Source: Collybia mongolica
Taxonomy: Eukaryota > Basidiomycota > Agaricomycetes > Agaricales > Clitocybaceae
Direction: 5' to 3'
DNA: 64,000 nucleotides
Assembly: GCA_013420905.1 (NCBI GenBank)
Contig: JAAXNY010000021.1
Coordinates: 1 to 64,000 of the forward strand
Positions 21,801 to 33,180 of this stretch are shown one piece after another; position 1 is the first letter of the stretch, and each line of letters starts with the position of its first letter. A model generated the notes under the pieces. That model worked only from the letters and a program-made list of their open reading frames with translations, did not search any database and was not told the origin of the DNA. The translations under genes were made by a program, and so were the position numbers.

Positions 21801-23156
21801 ATGTCTGCTACCATGTCGACGAACGCGCTTACCTACCCCATTCCCCCTCCGACGGTGAACAACCTTGATGCCCAAGCGCGCACCCGCCTCCTACGCTCCA
21901 CCCGCAAGCTCGGTGTAGTCCTCGGGACCACGCCCATGTTCGTCGAGGTACCTCCAACTGCTACCTCGTCCGCCGCAGTGCCTATTACTCCGCGTACGAA
22001 GGCGTACCGCCGAGAAGGTCGCGTCTTCGGGCACTCGCCTTCGTCTTCCATCTCATCGGAGTCGGATTTCGAGGCCAGCTTTTTCACAGTGGGCGCTCAA
22101 GGAACGTCCCTGGAAACTGCTCTTCCTCCGATGTCTGTCACTCTTTCGATCGAGGCCCCTGCGAAAACGAAGTCCTCCAAGCAGGCGTCGAAGAAACCAC
22201 TCGCTCAACCCCTTCTCCTCCGGCTTCGTTCTGTTCCCACTGCCCCCGCCCGATCGGCATCACACAAGAAGGCAGCCCAGCCTCAGCCTCAGCCGCTCTC
22301 TCCTCTCACCCCTACATTCGCTCACAACAGCACCTCCCAAGATGGCAGCAGCTCCGGCAGGGAGCGCGACGCTCGTCGGAAGAAAATGGCCAAGCTGACG
22401 CGGACTCTGGGAGAGAACATCCCCCCGGAGCTCGTCTTTCCCACTCCGCCCTCATCCACACGCTCGTCATTAGACACCTCCCCCGTCCCACCCCTCAAGC
22501 CCCGCTCCAAGCCGACCTCGAAGCCCAAGTCCAAGGCGCTCTCTTCACCTCCGGCATCTGCACCCACACTCACGAGTCCCCCGAAAGCGCAGCTTCAGAT
22601 CCACGTGCCCCCGCCCACCCTGGCGGAACGCAGGAACCGGCACAGGTCCCGCAGCCTGAGCCTCGGGAGCGCTGCCCAGCTCCAGAGTGAGATGGCTTTA
22701 GTAGCCCCTGCTGAGCGGAAGGAGAACACGAGCTCACCGAAGAAGGAACGGAAACACAAACCTGCGCCGCTTTCCCTCGAGAAACTGTACCTTCCCCCAA
22801 TCCCACCATCCTCGGCTCCGCAGCCCCCGGTATCCTTGAGGGATATCTACACGCCTCCCGAAGGTTCTGTGAAGCCACCTCCGCGTTCCAGCTCCATTGT
22901 GACCGCTGCTACGAGGCACCGCCACGCCCGCTCGTCGCCGTCGAACATCGCCGTGCCTCCGCCACAGGAGCGACAAGGGCGTGCGTCGGCGGGTGAACCT
23001 GTGTTCTCGACCATGGACGGCCCATTTGCTGAAGTGTGTGACGGGGTCCAACGGCCGAAAGGCCACCAGGGTCGACGCAAGGAGCGCGAATGGAGCGGGG
23101 AGTGGAATCATGATATGGATGAGGTTGTTAGGCGGTTGAGGACCTTGGGCCGATGA
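21801..23156 (+). CDS. Conserved-type Agaricomycete hypothetical protein
   Basis: This 451-codon single-exon frame has strong fungal codon bias, with C/G in third positions. An N-terminal block (LDAQARTRLLRSTRKLGVVL, then GTTP; residues ~23-45) is followed by a long low-complexity Ser/Pro/Lys-rich middle. The C-terminus is more ordered, with basic and acidic residues and the motif REWSGEWNHDMDEVVRRLRT at the very end. I recall proteins with this N-terminal and C-terminal pair from mushroom genomes, but no function is known to me. No transmembrane segment or signal peptide is seen. The start could also be the second ATG 12 nt later (MSTNALTYP). The gene is in the CpG-rich island and codirectional with the three genes downstream. 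Confidence 0.8.
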   Translation: MSATMSTNALTYPIPPPTVNNLDAQARTRLLRSTRKLGVVLGTTPMFVEVPPTATSSAAVPITPRTKAYRREGRVFGHSPSSSISSESDFEASFFTVGAQGTSLETALPPMSVTLSIEAPAKTKSSKQASKKPLAQPLLLRLRSVPTAPARSASHKKAAQPQPQPLSPLTPTFAHNSTSQDGSSSGRERDARRKKMAKLTRTLGENIPPELVFPTPPSSTRSSLDTSPVPPLKPRSKPTSKPKSKALSSPPASAPTLTSPPKAQLQIHVPPPTLAERRNRHRSRSLSLGSAAQLQSEMALVAPAERKENTSSPKKERKHKPAPLSLEKLYLPPIPPSSAPQPPVSLRDIYTPPEGSVKPPPRSSSIVTAATRHRHARSSPSNIAVPPPQERQGRASAGEPVFSTMDGPFAEVCDGVQRPKGHQGRRKEREWSGEWNHDMDEVVRRLRTLGR

Positions 23157-24433
23157 GTGGCTGCTGAGCGCTGGGAGACTCTCGAGGTGCGCTTGTCGTG
23201 GGTTACGGGTATTCATCCTATACCGTTGCGACTTCTCCAAAGGGGGTGGTCTTGGGTTGGGATAGGGATGCGTTGATAGATTATGAGACGACACTGAAGG
23301 ACAGGTTGGGCGGAGCTCTCCCTTACTTTGTATGATCCCCTCTTTTTGTTTTCGGCAATGTTGGACCATGATGCCGCTGGAGTCATGTATTATAGGCCTT
23401 TTGTTTATCTGCCCCCTCATGAACAGTCTCTGTAGTATAGATAAGTAGGATTTCGGACCATTATGCCGTGTATAATCTATAGTGTACAATTTCTTTCATA
23501 TAATACTCAATGTTTGTTGTATATCTTATCAATCGAGGTGTTTATTAAGGCTCTGCATACACGTCAGTACTGGCTTGCAACTCGCATCGTTTGGAAGCCC
23601 TGAAGTTACGGCACAACTCCACCGCCCCCCTCGGTTTTAAATATAGTAATACCGCGGCAAAATAAAAAGGATGACACATCCCGCATTCTCCCGTTAAATT
23701 AATTAAATCGACTGCAATGAGGGAAGTGAAAACATTAACCTTGAGGCACCTGAAGGAAATCTCACACGATTGGGTGCTGTCATTTTACCAACCTAGAAAC
23801 CAGCGCGTGCAATGACACGCGTCCTGATCATGCGTCTAGTAAAACGAGTCACGTGAAGCTATTAATTGGAGCATTTTTGATTTACTAATAGTTGGACGTT
23901 GAAATTTTACTTCACCTGCCGCCTGTCAACCACTGTCCGCCACGGATCTCGAGACTACCCTGGGGGTATCCCATACTTCCGGACATTAATTACTCGAGGA
24001 CTGCGGGGTTACTCGGGGCTTGTGAACCCGATATTACTCTTGGTTGACGTTTCTGTTCCTACATACGTGGGTCATTGGCGGTGTGTTGTATATCTCACTT
24101 CCGTGGTTACATTGTGGGGGCACTGACTCACAGGGGTACAAGGTCGCCATAGCTTACGGGCAGACGTAAAGAGAACAAACCCACGGGACAAAAACGGAAG
24201 AAAAGCTGGATTCACGTGGCCCTGATCATCCGAGGATTGTTCTGGACCCTGCTGGCTTTGCCTACTGTTAACAATTCACTGACTCGTAGCGCCACAGCGC
24301 TTCGAAGGCTCGGTCGATGATAGCATAGCTCAAACAAAAGCTGTTATCATTCTTCTATCTCTTGTATTCCTTTCTTAAAAAAAGTGAGTGATAACATCGG
24401 TTCTCATAACACGTTTTCTCAAGAACGCTACAG
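23157..24433. other. Intergenic region
   Basis: It holds the 3' region of the preceding gene and the promoter region of the next. A C/T-rich stretch (cattcttctatctcttgtattcctttctt) lies about 60-90 bp before the start at 24434. A plus frame at 23899-24126 has no recognisable content. No RNA gene seen. Confidence 0.45.
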
Positions 24434-25921
24434 ATGACGGAATATGACTATTCTCCTGGGGCGTACGCTCGGTTCATGGCCCAGCAGCAGAGCATCTCTC
24501 GCTGGGTGTCCAAGACCAACCGGCTCAAGGAGCTAGGCGACCCTTTCACGCCTGCCACACCCGCAATACAGGCCATGTACGCCGAGCTCGACAAGGAGGA
24601 GCGGAAGGAGAAGAAGAAGGGAAAAGAAAGGGAACGGGAGAGAGAAAGAGAGTCAGACAAGTACAGCTCGAGGAAGGAGAAAGACAGGGGCAGGGAGAGA
24701 GATAGGGAGAGGGAACGGGAGAGAGACAAGTATGAGGGTCGGTCGGGATATGCGTCGTACTCCAATGACCGGGCCAAGTCGTCGTCACGACCTGCACCTG
24801 CACGGTCGAAATCAGGCCCATCGCCTACTAAACCAAAACACTCCCGTCGCGCCTCCTACGACCCGCAATACCCATACGGGTCCAAGCATGGACGGACGTC
24901 CAAGGACGACCTCATCTCACCCTCGAAATACGACCTCAAGTCCAAGTCCAAGCCGGACCTGACGTCCAAATCCAAGTATGATCTGGCCTCGGGATCGAAG
25001 TACGACCTGCACCACAGCTCGAAATCGGGGAAGAGCAAGTCAAAGTACGACCTCCCGTCGACCGCCAGCACTAGCACCACTCGGCCCAGAAGCAAACGCT
25101 CAATGAGCACGACGCAGCTACCCACCTTGTCGTCAATCACCGCCAAACGCCCGACGGATCCCTCGAGGCACCCTTCCAGCTCCTCCTCAGCGCAATACCA
25201 GTCGACCTCATCCTCAAGGCAGCAGCCGCTATCCGCGCCGCCTACCCACCCATACGTCCACCCTCCCCTGCCCCAAAAGCCGATCGGGCAGATCCCGACG
25301 CGATCGCATACTATCCCTACACACCTCGCATACCCGTCCGTCCCCGCGGCCCATCAACCCCCATCGAAACTCCCGCCCGTCAGCGCTGGCGCTGGCCCGG
25401 GCCAGGCCTACGCATACCCATACGGCACCGTCCAACAGCCCATGGCGCCGATCCAGCACCCCAAGCAACAGACGGCTCCGTACCCGGGATACCCATACCA
25501 GCAGCCCCAGCCCCAGCCCCAGCTGTACGCACCCGCCCTGCCGCAGCACCACCCAGCCTACGCGCACATGCAGCCCCAGCCGCAGATGTACGCACCGGCA
25601 AAAGGCCACGTCCCGGTCATACCCGTACGTTCCTGCGTTCTTGCCCCCCCGCCCGGCTTTGTTTCCAAGATCCGCTGATGTTTTATGCGTGTGTGTGTGT
25701 AGCAGCCCCATCCGCCGTCGAAGCCGCAGCTGCCGCTCCTCAAGCGGCTCTTCACCAACCTCACCCGCGCGCGCTCGCCCGAGAGCAAGGCGTCCCCGAC
25801 GGAGGGCCGCCACTCGTTCTCGTCGCTCCGGGACGCGCGCGACTCGCCGGAGAGTCCGCCTGCGTCTAGCCCGCCGCCGGTAAGGAAGATTGAGAAGAAG
25901 CGGCGGCGGGGGAGTTATTGA
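24434..25921 (+). CDS. MTEYD-family proline/charged-rich hypothetical protein, two exons
   Basis: My model joins 24434-25624 and 25703-25921 across a 78-bp intron (GTACGT...GTGTAG), giving 469 residues. The N-terminus (MTEYDYSPGAYARFMAQQQS, then ISRWV) resembles that of the gene at 27206, so the two are paralogues. After a short FTPATPA segment comes a charged tract of alternating Arg/Glu (residues ~54-100). Five spaced copies of a KSKYDL-like unit follow (residues ~158-205). A Pro/Gln/Tyr-rich tail ends in a basic second exon (LLKRLFTNLTRARSPESKAS). It is probably disordered. Function is unknown to me. Reading through the intron would give a shorter protein ending at 25678, which lacks the basic tail. 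Confidence 0.78.
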
Positions 25922-27205
25922 TGCGGAGATGGGGATGGGGAGGGTGATGTGGATTAGGCCCGTGCTGGCACCGGCTGGTGGTGGAGGTTCTGGATAGACC
26001 TTTGTTGAGGTTCCGCGCGTTGGTTTTTGAATGGATGGGCTCGGAGCATTAGAGATGCCGGATTTGCGGAGTCAAGATGGGATGCCCATGGGGTATCTAA
26101 CTGTCATCGAACATTCCTTGTGTTGATCGAGTTGCGTTCCTGGTCGCTGGTGATGTTTGAATGGAAGGTCGGGTGGGATGGATCCCGAAGGATCTTGTTT
26201 TTGCTTTTTTTTTTTTGTTTTTCTAGCTGTCTTTGTGTTCTTTTTGTTATTTCAGAATTTTTTTTCCGCCCTTCTTTTACATATACCAGCTAATACGTTA
26301 TATCATACCCCCGTACATACCTTAGTTGCGAGGCGTACAGCGCCTCGACCGTACACATAGATGTTATACCTTGCAGGGTCTTTTTTGAACCAATGACCGT
26401 ATTATATCCTATTATGTCCTATGATGAAAGCCGGTGGCAGTGCAGTCCTAACTTTCTATCTCTAGCTGGATTTCACCGGCGGCTCGTTGACTGCTGGGAA
26501 CTACAAACATGAACTTGGCATAGTCACCCATGGAGAACCCAACTAGAGCCTAGTGAGTGGATCTGGATCTTCCATAAGGGAGTGCGAAGAGTGCCGCAGC
26601 TGGGAGGACGGACATTGACGAAATAATACCCTATTTTTAAGCCTGACAAAGAGGCCCTGCCTCGTGTCCTTGCCCTTTCGAGAGCAGATCCTATTTATCG
26701 CCCTACAATGCAACAACCTTGATCTTATTATATCTCGGCCACTCATGGGCCAGCCTCTCGGAATGAGGCAGATCTCGAGGGGAGTGACGCAAGACCCCAG
26801 GTTTCTCATCATTCATTCAATTCATTCTGGCACTCGAGGTGGATCGTCCGCGTGGATGCTCGCTTTGGCACTGGTGGCATCGACCGGTGCTCCACCGATT
26901 GCCCTTTCCTGCGTTGCTTCCATCAGCTGGGCTTCAAGCCTTGAGTCTTATTGTGGCAATATTGTGAGCCACATTTGAGGGTGCCGGTGAGTACATAACT
27001 TCGTCATCTCCACACCCACACCTCCCCCTCCCTTTGATCTCACAACACCCGGTATATGAACGCCACGCAGGCACCGCGTCGAATTCATCACCACCACCTT
27101 CTTCTTCATCATCTTCATCTCTCGCCACCCGCCGCCCTGGAATCAGAACCAGAACCAGAATCAGAATTAGAACCATAACCAGCACCAGAGACAGCCTCGG
27201 AACGC
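25922..27205. other. Intergenic region between the two MTEYD paralogues
   Basis: T-rich runs near 26200-26230 follow the first gene. A purine/pyrimidine microsatellite-like ccagaaccagaatcagaa stretch lies in the leader just before 27206. Small frames here (26027-26360, 26664-26978) show no known motif. Confidence 0.45.
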
Positions 27206-28306
27206 ATGACAGAGTACGACTTCTCACCCGAGGCGTACGAGCGCCACATCGCCACCCAAAGCCGCATCGCCGCGTGGGTCGCGCGCACCGAGGAGCACCG
27301 CCCGCTATTCGGCAACGCGCTCAAGGTCCCGCCCAGCATCGGCACCGCATCCCCCGACGACGCCCCGCAGAGGAGGCCCGCGAACCGCCGCCACCACTCC
27401 TCGGACACGCTGCGCACGTATACGTACCTGGCTACGAACCCCGACCCGAACCCAAACCCGAACCCGAACCCAAAATGGAACGCAGGGGGCGCGGTGGCGG
27501 CGCACGACCAGCGGCCGCCGAATCGCAGGCACCGCTCCTCGGATACACTGCGCGCGTACATCAAGACGGGTGGCACGTACCCAGGCGGGCCGCTTCTCGG
27601 GCTGGGCGCCACTGACCATGAGGTGGGGTACGCGCCGAACCACCGCTCCCAGCCGCACTCGCGCGCGAGCTCGCGGCACCGCCCAGTCCAGCGCGAGGCG
27701 GGCCCTCCGTCAGCGTACCTCGTCGGTGTCCCGTCAACGGCGACGGCGGCGCGGACGTATGTCTATGCGCCGCACGGGTGGGTCCCTGCGCAGGGAGTGG
27801 TGATTATCCCGCCGGGCAGGGGGGATGTGAACGTCGTGGTGAGTACGGCTTCGTTTCTGCGGCTCTGTGCGTTGTGTTATCGCTTACCGCCTATTCATGC
27901 CGGTTCGTAGTTGTCCTCCGCGTCGCAGGGGGCGTACCAGCCCTCCAACCTCGGGCCCGGCCCCGGCCCTCCGACGTACGCCCCGCAATCGCAACCGCAA
28001 CCTCAGCCGATCTACCCGCCCTCGGCGTACCCCCAGCCCAAGCCCAAGCCCAAACACGCCCCCCCACCTCCGCCCGCCGTCTACCCGGGAGCGCCATACG
28101 CACGGGGTGCCTCCCCGCCGCCGTATGTACCGCTGCGGGCCCAGGCGCCGGGCCCCACGCCTTTGCGCCCGGAGATGTTTGGCGTGGGCGTGGGCGTGGG
28201 CGTGGGCGGGCCTGTTGAGGTGGGGAGGGGGAGGAGCGGGAGGGGGAGGGGAAGGGAGGGGAGGGGGTTGAGGAGGAGTGTGAGTGAGGTGTGGTTTCGG
28301 GGGTAG
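27206..28306 (+). CDS. MTEYD-family paralogue, two exons
   Basis: My model joins 27206-27838 and 27911-28306 across a 72-bp intron (GTGAGT...TCGTAG), giving 342 residues. The N-terminus (MTEYDFSPEAYERHIATQSR, then IAAWV) aligns with the gene 2.8 kb upstream. The middle holds an internal duplication of NRRHxSSDTLRxY around residues 60 and 110, separated by an Asn-Pro repeat (NPNPNP). The second exon is Pro/Gln-rich, then Gly/Arg-rich (VGVGVG, GRGRSGRGRG). Position and orientation suggest an old tandem duplication; sequence outside the N-terminal ~35 residues has diverged fully. No catalytic motif is present, and function is unknown to me. Confidence 0.78.
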
Positions 28307-30855
28307 TGTTTGGGATTTATTATTTTTCCTCTTGAGGGGGTGGAGGGTGTGTGGTGAGCGACGGGTTCGAGTCCTGTTCGCAGCGCGTGTTTGAAATTTT
28401 TTTTTTTTTTTTTTCAATTTTGGTGGGGACTGGAGGTTGAGTTTACGGATAATCCAATTCCTCACACGGAGTCATGGTAGTCGTTTCTCAAAACCACCGT
28501 GAACTCTAGCACTCGGAGTCCGCCCCGAATATCAATATCAACGAACAGCCACAACCCCCCCCCCCCCCAAAGCAAATCCGGGACGTTCTCGCTGTACACC
28601 AACGCAACGCAACGCAAACGGAATGTCAGGAACAACAGCCACAGCCACAGCCACAACCACAACTTCCAAAAAAACAAAAAGAAACAAAAAGAAACCGGGA
28701 ACATCCCCGCTGTGTCGCCAAAAAACGTAAATACGCACGAGTCCATATCAATGGCATGTACATGCATAATAAATGAATAAACGTAGGACCCGTTCGGGCC
28801 GTACCCACAAATGAAAAATAGTCTTAGTCTGGAACCCAGGCGTCCAAGGCACCTTTTGACATATGTTAATATTATAGACCGTGCCCCTGCCCGCACCCGC
28901 CCCCGCATCCGCACCCGCACCGGTGATGTATACCGCGCGTGCACACACACACGACGCGTTGCGTTTTCGGACCCGAAAAACGACTGTTGGCCGTTCGAGC
29001 GTTTGCAATACATAGGGCCTGGCAAGCGGTGTCCTTACTGGGATGGGAGCTATTCGGGCGCCCGACTCACAAGGCGTCCCGGTCCCCCACTGACCACATC
29101 CACGGCATGTCACGCTCCCAAGTGCTAGCACGGAGATACGGATCGCCCGGAAAGAGTAGGTCGCTACGCGTACGGACTAGTAGTAGTATGATCCTTTGTC
29201 TGACGGTGGGTGGGTGAGTGTGTAAGTGTATAGCGTTAGTGTTATATATAGAATCTTCGAATGTACATGGTACCCGAGGCTTCGATTTCGGGGCGACGGA
29301 CCTCGGGGGTGGCCCGAATGGTGCTATCGTATTTGTGTGTTCCGGTGTTCCATATGGTATTGAGCCCTACAATCACCACCCCCCCCCCCCCCCAAATACC
29401 GCTTCTCAACTTCCTTCCCCACTCCCCACACACACTCTCTATAGCTAACCCCCCACCACCCACCACGGCCCGCCCGCAAGTAACAGTGTTCTAACCCCCC
29501 CCCTCCCCTCGGAGGAGGAGGAGGAGAAAGGTTTCCGTGTATATGTGGGGCGGTATTTGTATTTCGGGGCAGGATTACGTCCCGGTGGGCGTGTGGACGT
29601 CAGAGTCAGAAGAGTGTTGGAGGTGGTGTGGGTGTGTGTGTATGTGTGTGTGTGATTGAGTTTGGGATTGGTGCGAGAGGGACAGGAGGGTGTCAGCTCG
29701 ACGGGTTGACAAGTGATCATGAGTGTTTGGACGGTTCGTTACATGTCGGTTCGGTGATATGTATTGGGGAACGTGTTACATGACGCTGATCATGATCATG
29801 CTGTGGCAGAGCGAGTTCATACAAGTTTCGGGGAGGGGGCTCTTCAGATCTCAGCTCCTCAGCTCCTCAAGGCCCAAACGCTGCCGCCTATATCCTACAA
29901 TCAACCCGTCCAACCGTCCATCCAAAACTCGAATTGCAAAAAGATTTCAAAAAACTTGACAGGTATAAGAGTTTCGTGCTGGGCATCATAGTATTAATAT
30001 AACCATATGTTCTGCACATCTACATGTCCCACAGCCAGCCCATAGCTCATATTGCGGCGTGGCAGTGCCGGTCGGTCGGTCCATGTGCACCATGCGCGGC
30101 GAGCAATTTAACATTAGCCCCGGCCCTGCAATTGCGTGATGCTTATTAGGAGTCGACGGGGCCGCTCCCCGGCCTGAGGCCCTGGCCGTCGCGTCACCAA
30201 CCCCCCCTTTCCGCAGCCCACAAAAGACGGGATGTCGACGTACAAAGGGAGAGGGGCGTCGAGCGTCTAGAACCCGCCGCCGGGGCTGATGATGACACGG
30301 GCACTGCTCCGTGATACGCTGATACGCTGCCAAACTCTCGCGTCGCAGTGTTGACTTTTTTTTTGTTTTTGAAGTTGTATGTTTACGTTATCGATTATCA
30401 TTAACTTATTGGTGAACCTGGCCCTATTTTTTTCAAGGCACCACGCCCCGCTGAGTACCCAAATTGCGAAAGCCCGTGCACATGCCCCTCGGCTTTAAGG
30501 GGGGGAACGAAACCGTTACTCCTTTATCGGACTTATTTGGGCTTGGACATCTTTTTCCCACGCCCACGGGGTCCACGCCTGAGCACGCCCCGAGTCTCCA
30601 GCCTCTAAAACCCCGACGACCAGCACCCTTTTTTTCCGTGTTCTTCCAAGCGTCACCCTCCTCCTTCGCTGATTCGATATACCTGCGCGGATACCCTCCC
30701 ATCTCCTCCCTTGATTCCTGCTTTTGACTTGAGGACACGGGACACGATTGAGACGATAGACGACAGATTGACGACCCCCGGATTTTAGACGCTGTGGGCT
30801 TTTAAAGAGCACGAGGACACTTTGTTTTTTTTATTTTTGGTCGAAACACTTGGCG
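28307..30855. other. Long intergenic region with homopolymer tracts
   Basis: It includes a T run at 28387-28404 preceded by a B-box-like ggttcgagtcc, and C runs at 28555-28568 and near 29380-29393. TG-rich simple sequence occurs near 29625-29655. Frames on both strands look like by-products of GC-rich and simple sequence. No gene is supported. Confidence 0.45.
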
Positions 30856-33180
30856 ATGCCGATAGCAGATGTGAAGCATGGGCATGGGCAGGCGTCGAAG
30901 CTTCGCCGCCTCGTTGCTGCCGTGCGGCTGCCGCTTTCGAAGAAGTGAGTCCTGCGGTTTTTTGTTATTTTTTATTTTTTTTATTGCAACCGCGTTGTGT
31001 GTTTCCCGTCGAGAGTGGGGGTTGCTCGGGAGGGCTGTTGGGGGCCCGGCGTTCGGTGGCTCAGATGACGCATCGGGGCGCGAGCGCGGGGGGGGGGCGT
31101 GGATGCGATACCTGGGATCGCAGGTCGTTCTCGTCGCCCTTGTTCGCTTGCGGCGCTGGTGCGGCAGAACATGGCACGCCTGGGAGCCCAGTGCTGCCTG
31201 CTGTTCGGAAGCGGTGGCCCCGTGGCCCCTCCCTGTCCATTCTCTCATCCTCATCTCCCACTCCAGGAAAAACAAAAGAAAAACAAGTACTAACCCTGAC
31301 TATTCTCTCCCCTCAGATCCGACAGCCCCCCTACCCCCGCACCCTCTTCAAACCCAAACCCAAACCCAAACCCAAACTCAAACCCAAACTCAAACCCAAA
31401 ACCGGGACCAAACCCCCCCTCCTCCCCCCAACTCCCACCCGAGCTCTGGATACTCATCATCCGGCACGCCACATCCCCCTCCTCCTCCACCACCTCCTCC
31501 CCCGAACCCGTCTCCTTCCTCTCCCACCCCCACAGCGCCCCTCGCCTCGCCTCCCACCGCGCACTCATGCGGCGCAAAGCCCGCCTCACCCTCGTCTGCC
31601 GCGCATGGCACGCCCACGCCCAGCCCGTGCTCTTCGAGTTCGTCTGGCTCGCCCGCGAGCGCCAAGCGCGCCTCCTCGCCCGCGTCCTCGCCGGCACCGC
31701 CAAGGGCCGCCACATCCGCCGCCTCCACGTCGAGACCCCCGCGCTTGAGCGCTGCAGCGCTGCGGACCTCCGCACGATATTGGACCACGCCCCGGCGCTC
31801 GCGGTGTATTCGGATTATAGGTCCGTGCGTAGGCGGAATACGCTGCACCCGCCGTTGCAGTTGCAGTCGAGTCCGAGGTTGGGCGCCAGCACGGGTGTGG
31901 GTGCGACGCGCTGTGTGACGACGTTTGCGCCGCACACGGACCCGGCGTCACCCGACTCGCTGTTGGCGGCGCTGGCGAGGCCGGGGAACGCGCTGCGGAG
32001 GCTGTCGTGGACGAATTATGACGATATTAGCTTCCATCTGCGGTTGAGCCCGCTGTTGCTGGCGACGGGTGCGAATTTGGAGTTTTTGGAGTTGAATTTT
32101 TGTTCGCAGCTGGACGCGGGGCGTGGGGTTGTGGATTCTGCTGTTGTGCTGCCGTGTGCTGGGGAGGGAGCGTATGCGACGGCGACGGCGCTGACGCTGC
32201 CTGCGCTGAGCGCGCTCAAGGTGACGCTGGATAATGCGACGTTTGCGGTGTTGGCGACGTGGGATATGCCTGCGCTTAGGAACTTGTCGGTGCTCGCTGC
32301 GGACTTTTCGTACTACTCTGCCTCTGCGCGGGGAGGGACAGGGACAGGGGAGCGCGCGCCGTCCGGGTTTGAGCTGTTTTTCTTGACGCACGGGGAAAAG
32401 GTGGAACAGCTCGAGTTGGGGCATTCGAGCTCGGTGATCGAGGAGCATTGGGTTACTGCGCCGCCCCGCCGCGGTGGGGTCGTCCCCGGGGTAGGCGAGC
32501 ACCAGCAGCATGGGATGAATGGCACGGGGCGGATCCCACTCTCGACGTGGTGCCCGAACTTGACGACGTTCATCTGCAGCGCAGACGCGGAGTGGAACTG
32601 GCAGAGCCCGGACTGGATCGCGCCGCACGTGCTGCTCCCTGCGCACCCTGGCGTGCGGTTTATTGGGGTGAGGGATATTGGGAAGCGGATTGTGGAGGGG
32701 CTCGCTGCGGCGGGCGGGGGCGGGGAGGGCGGGGAGGGTGATTTCTTTGTGCTGGGGGAGCAGATTGGGAGTTTGTTGAGGAGGGAGGCGTTCCCTTCGT
32801 TGTTGTATGTGCGGGATATGAGCTATGGGAGCGATGTCCTGCGGCGCGGGGGGGAGGCCGAGACCGAGGAGGGCGAGTTCGACGGCGACGGGGCCAGCAC
32901 TACCAACCCCAAAACAACGACAACGACGACCTCGATGGCCTCGACGGCGGCACCCCGCCGCTGGCCATGGGCACGGCTGGACCAACCGCGGTCAACGTCG
33001 GACTTGGGGCGCGCGGCGCGGGGGCGGGGGCAGCAGGACCGAGCGCGGGTGTTGAGGTTTTGGGCGGCGGTGCTGGAGCGGTGTCGTGCGGGCGGGGTGT
33101 GGTTGGAGGATTGGAGGGGGGTGAATATTACGGTGGGTGATTTGAGGAGGGCGGGGGTTGGGGTTGGGGTTGGGGTGTGA
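30856..33180 (+). CDS. F-box-like protein with leucine-rich body
   Basis: The solid part runs from the splice acceptor CCCCTCAG at 31316 to the TGA at 33178-33180. Near its start (31432-31470) is an F-box-like motif, LPPELWILIIRHA, then LTLVCRAWHAHAQPVLFEFV. This arrangement is typical of fungal F-box proteins that recruit substrates to SCF ubiquitin ligases. The body is Leu-rich with spaced hydrophobic segments (LEFLELNFCSQL, LPALSALKVTL), suggesting LRR-like folding. It ends in a Gly/Val repeat. A possible first exon is 30856-30944 (ATG to GTGAGT), whose phase fits, but the 372-bp intron is long for this group, so the start is uncertain. A telomere-like aacccaaaccc run at 31350-31404 is coding (NPNPN). 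Confidence 0.65.

Noticed and set aside
27115..27612. Long minus-strand and alternative-frame ORFs over the MTEYD paralogues and the F-box gene
   Set aside because: They are by-products of GC-rich third positions in the plus-strand genes.
28350..28404. Possible tRNA gene (B-box-like ggttcgagtcc followed by a T run)
   Set aside because: No matching acceptor stem or A box could be found upstream at tRNA distance.
31350..31404. Telomere-like aacccaaaccc array
   Set aside because: It is in frame in the F-box-like gene (Asn-Pro repeat) and lies inside a gene, not at a chromosome end.
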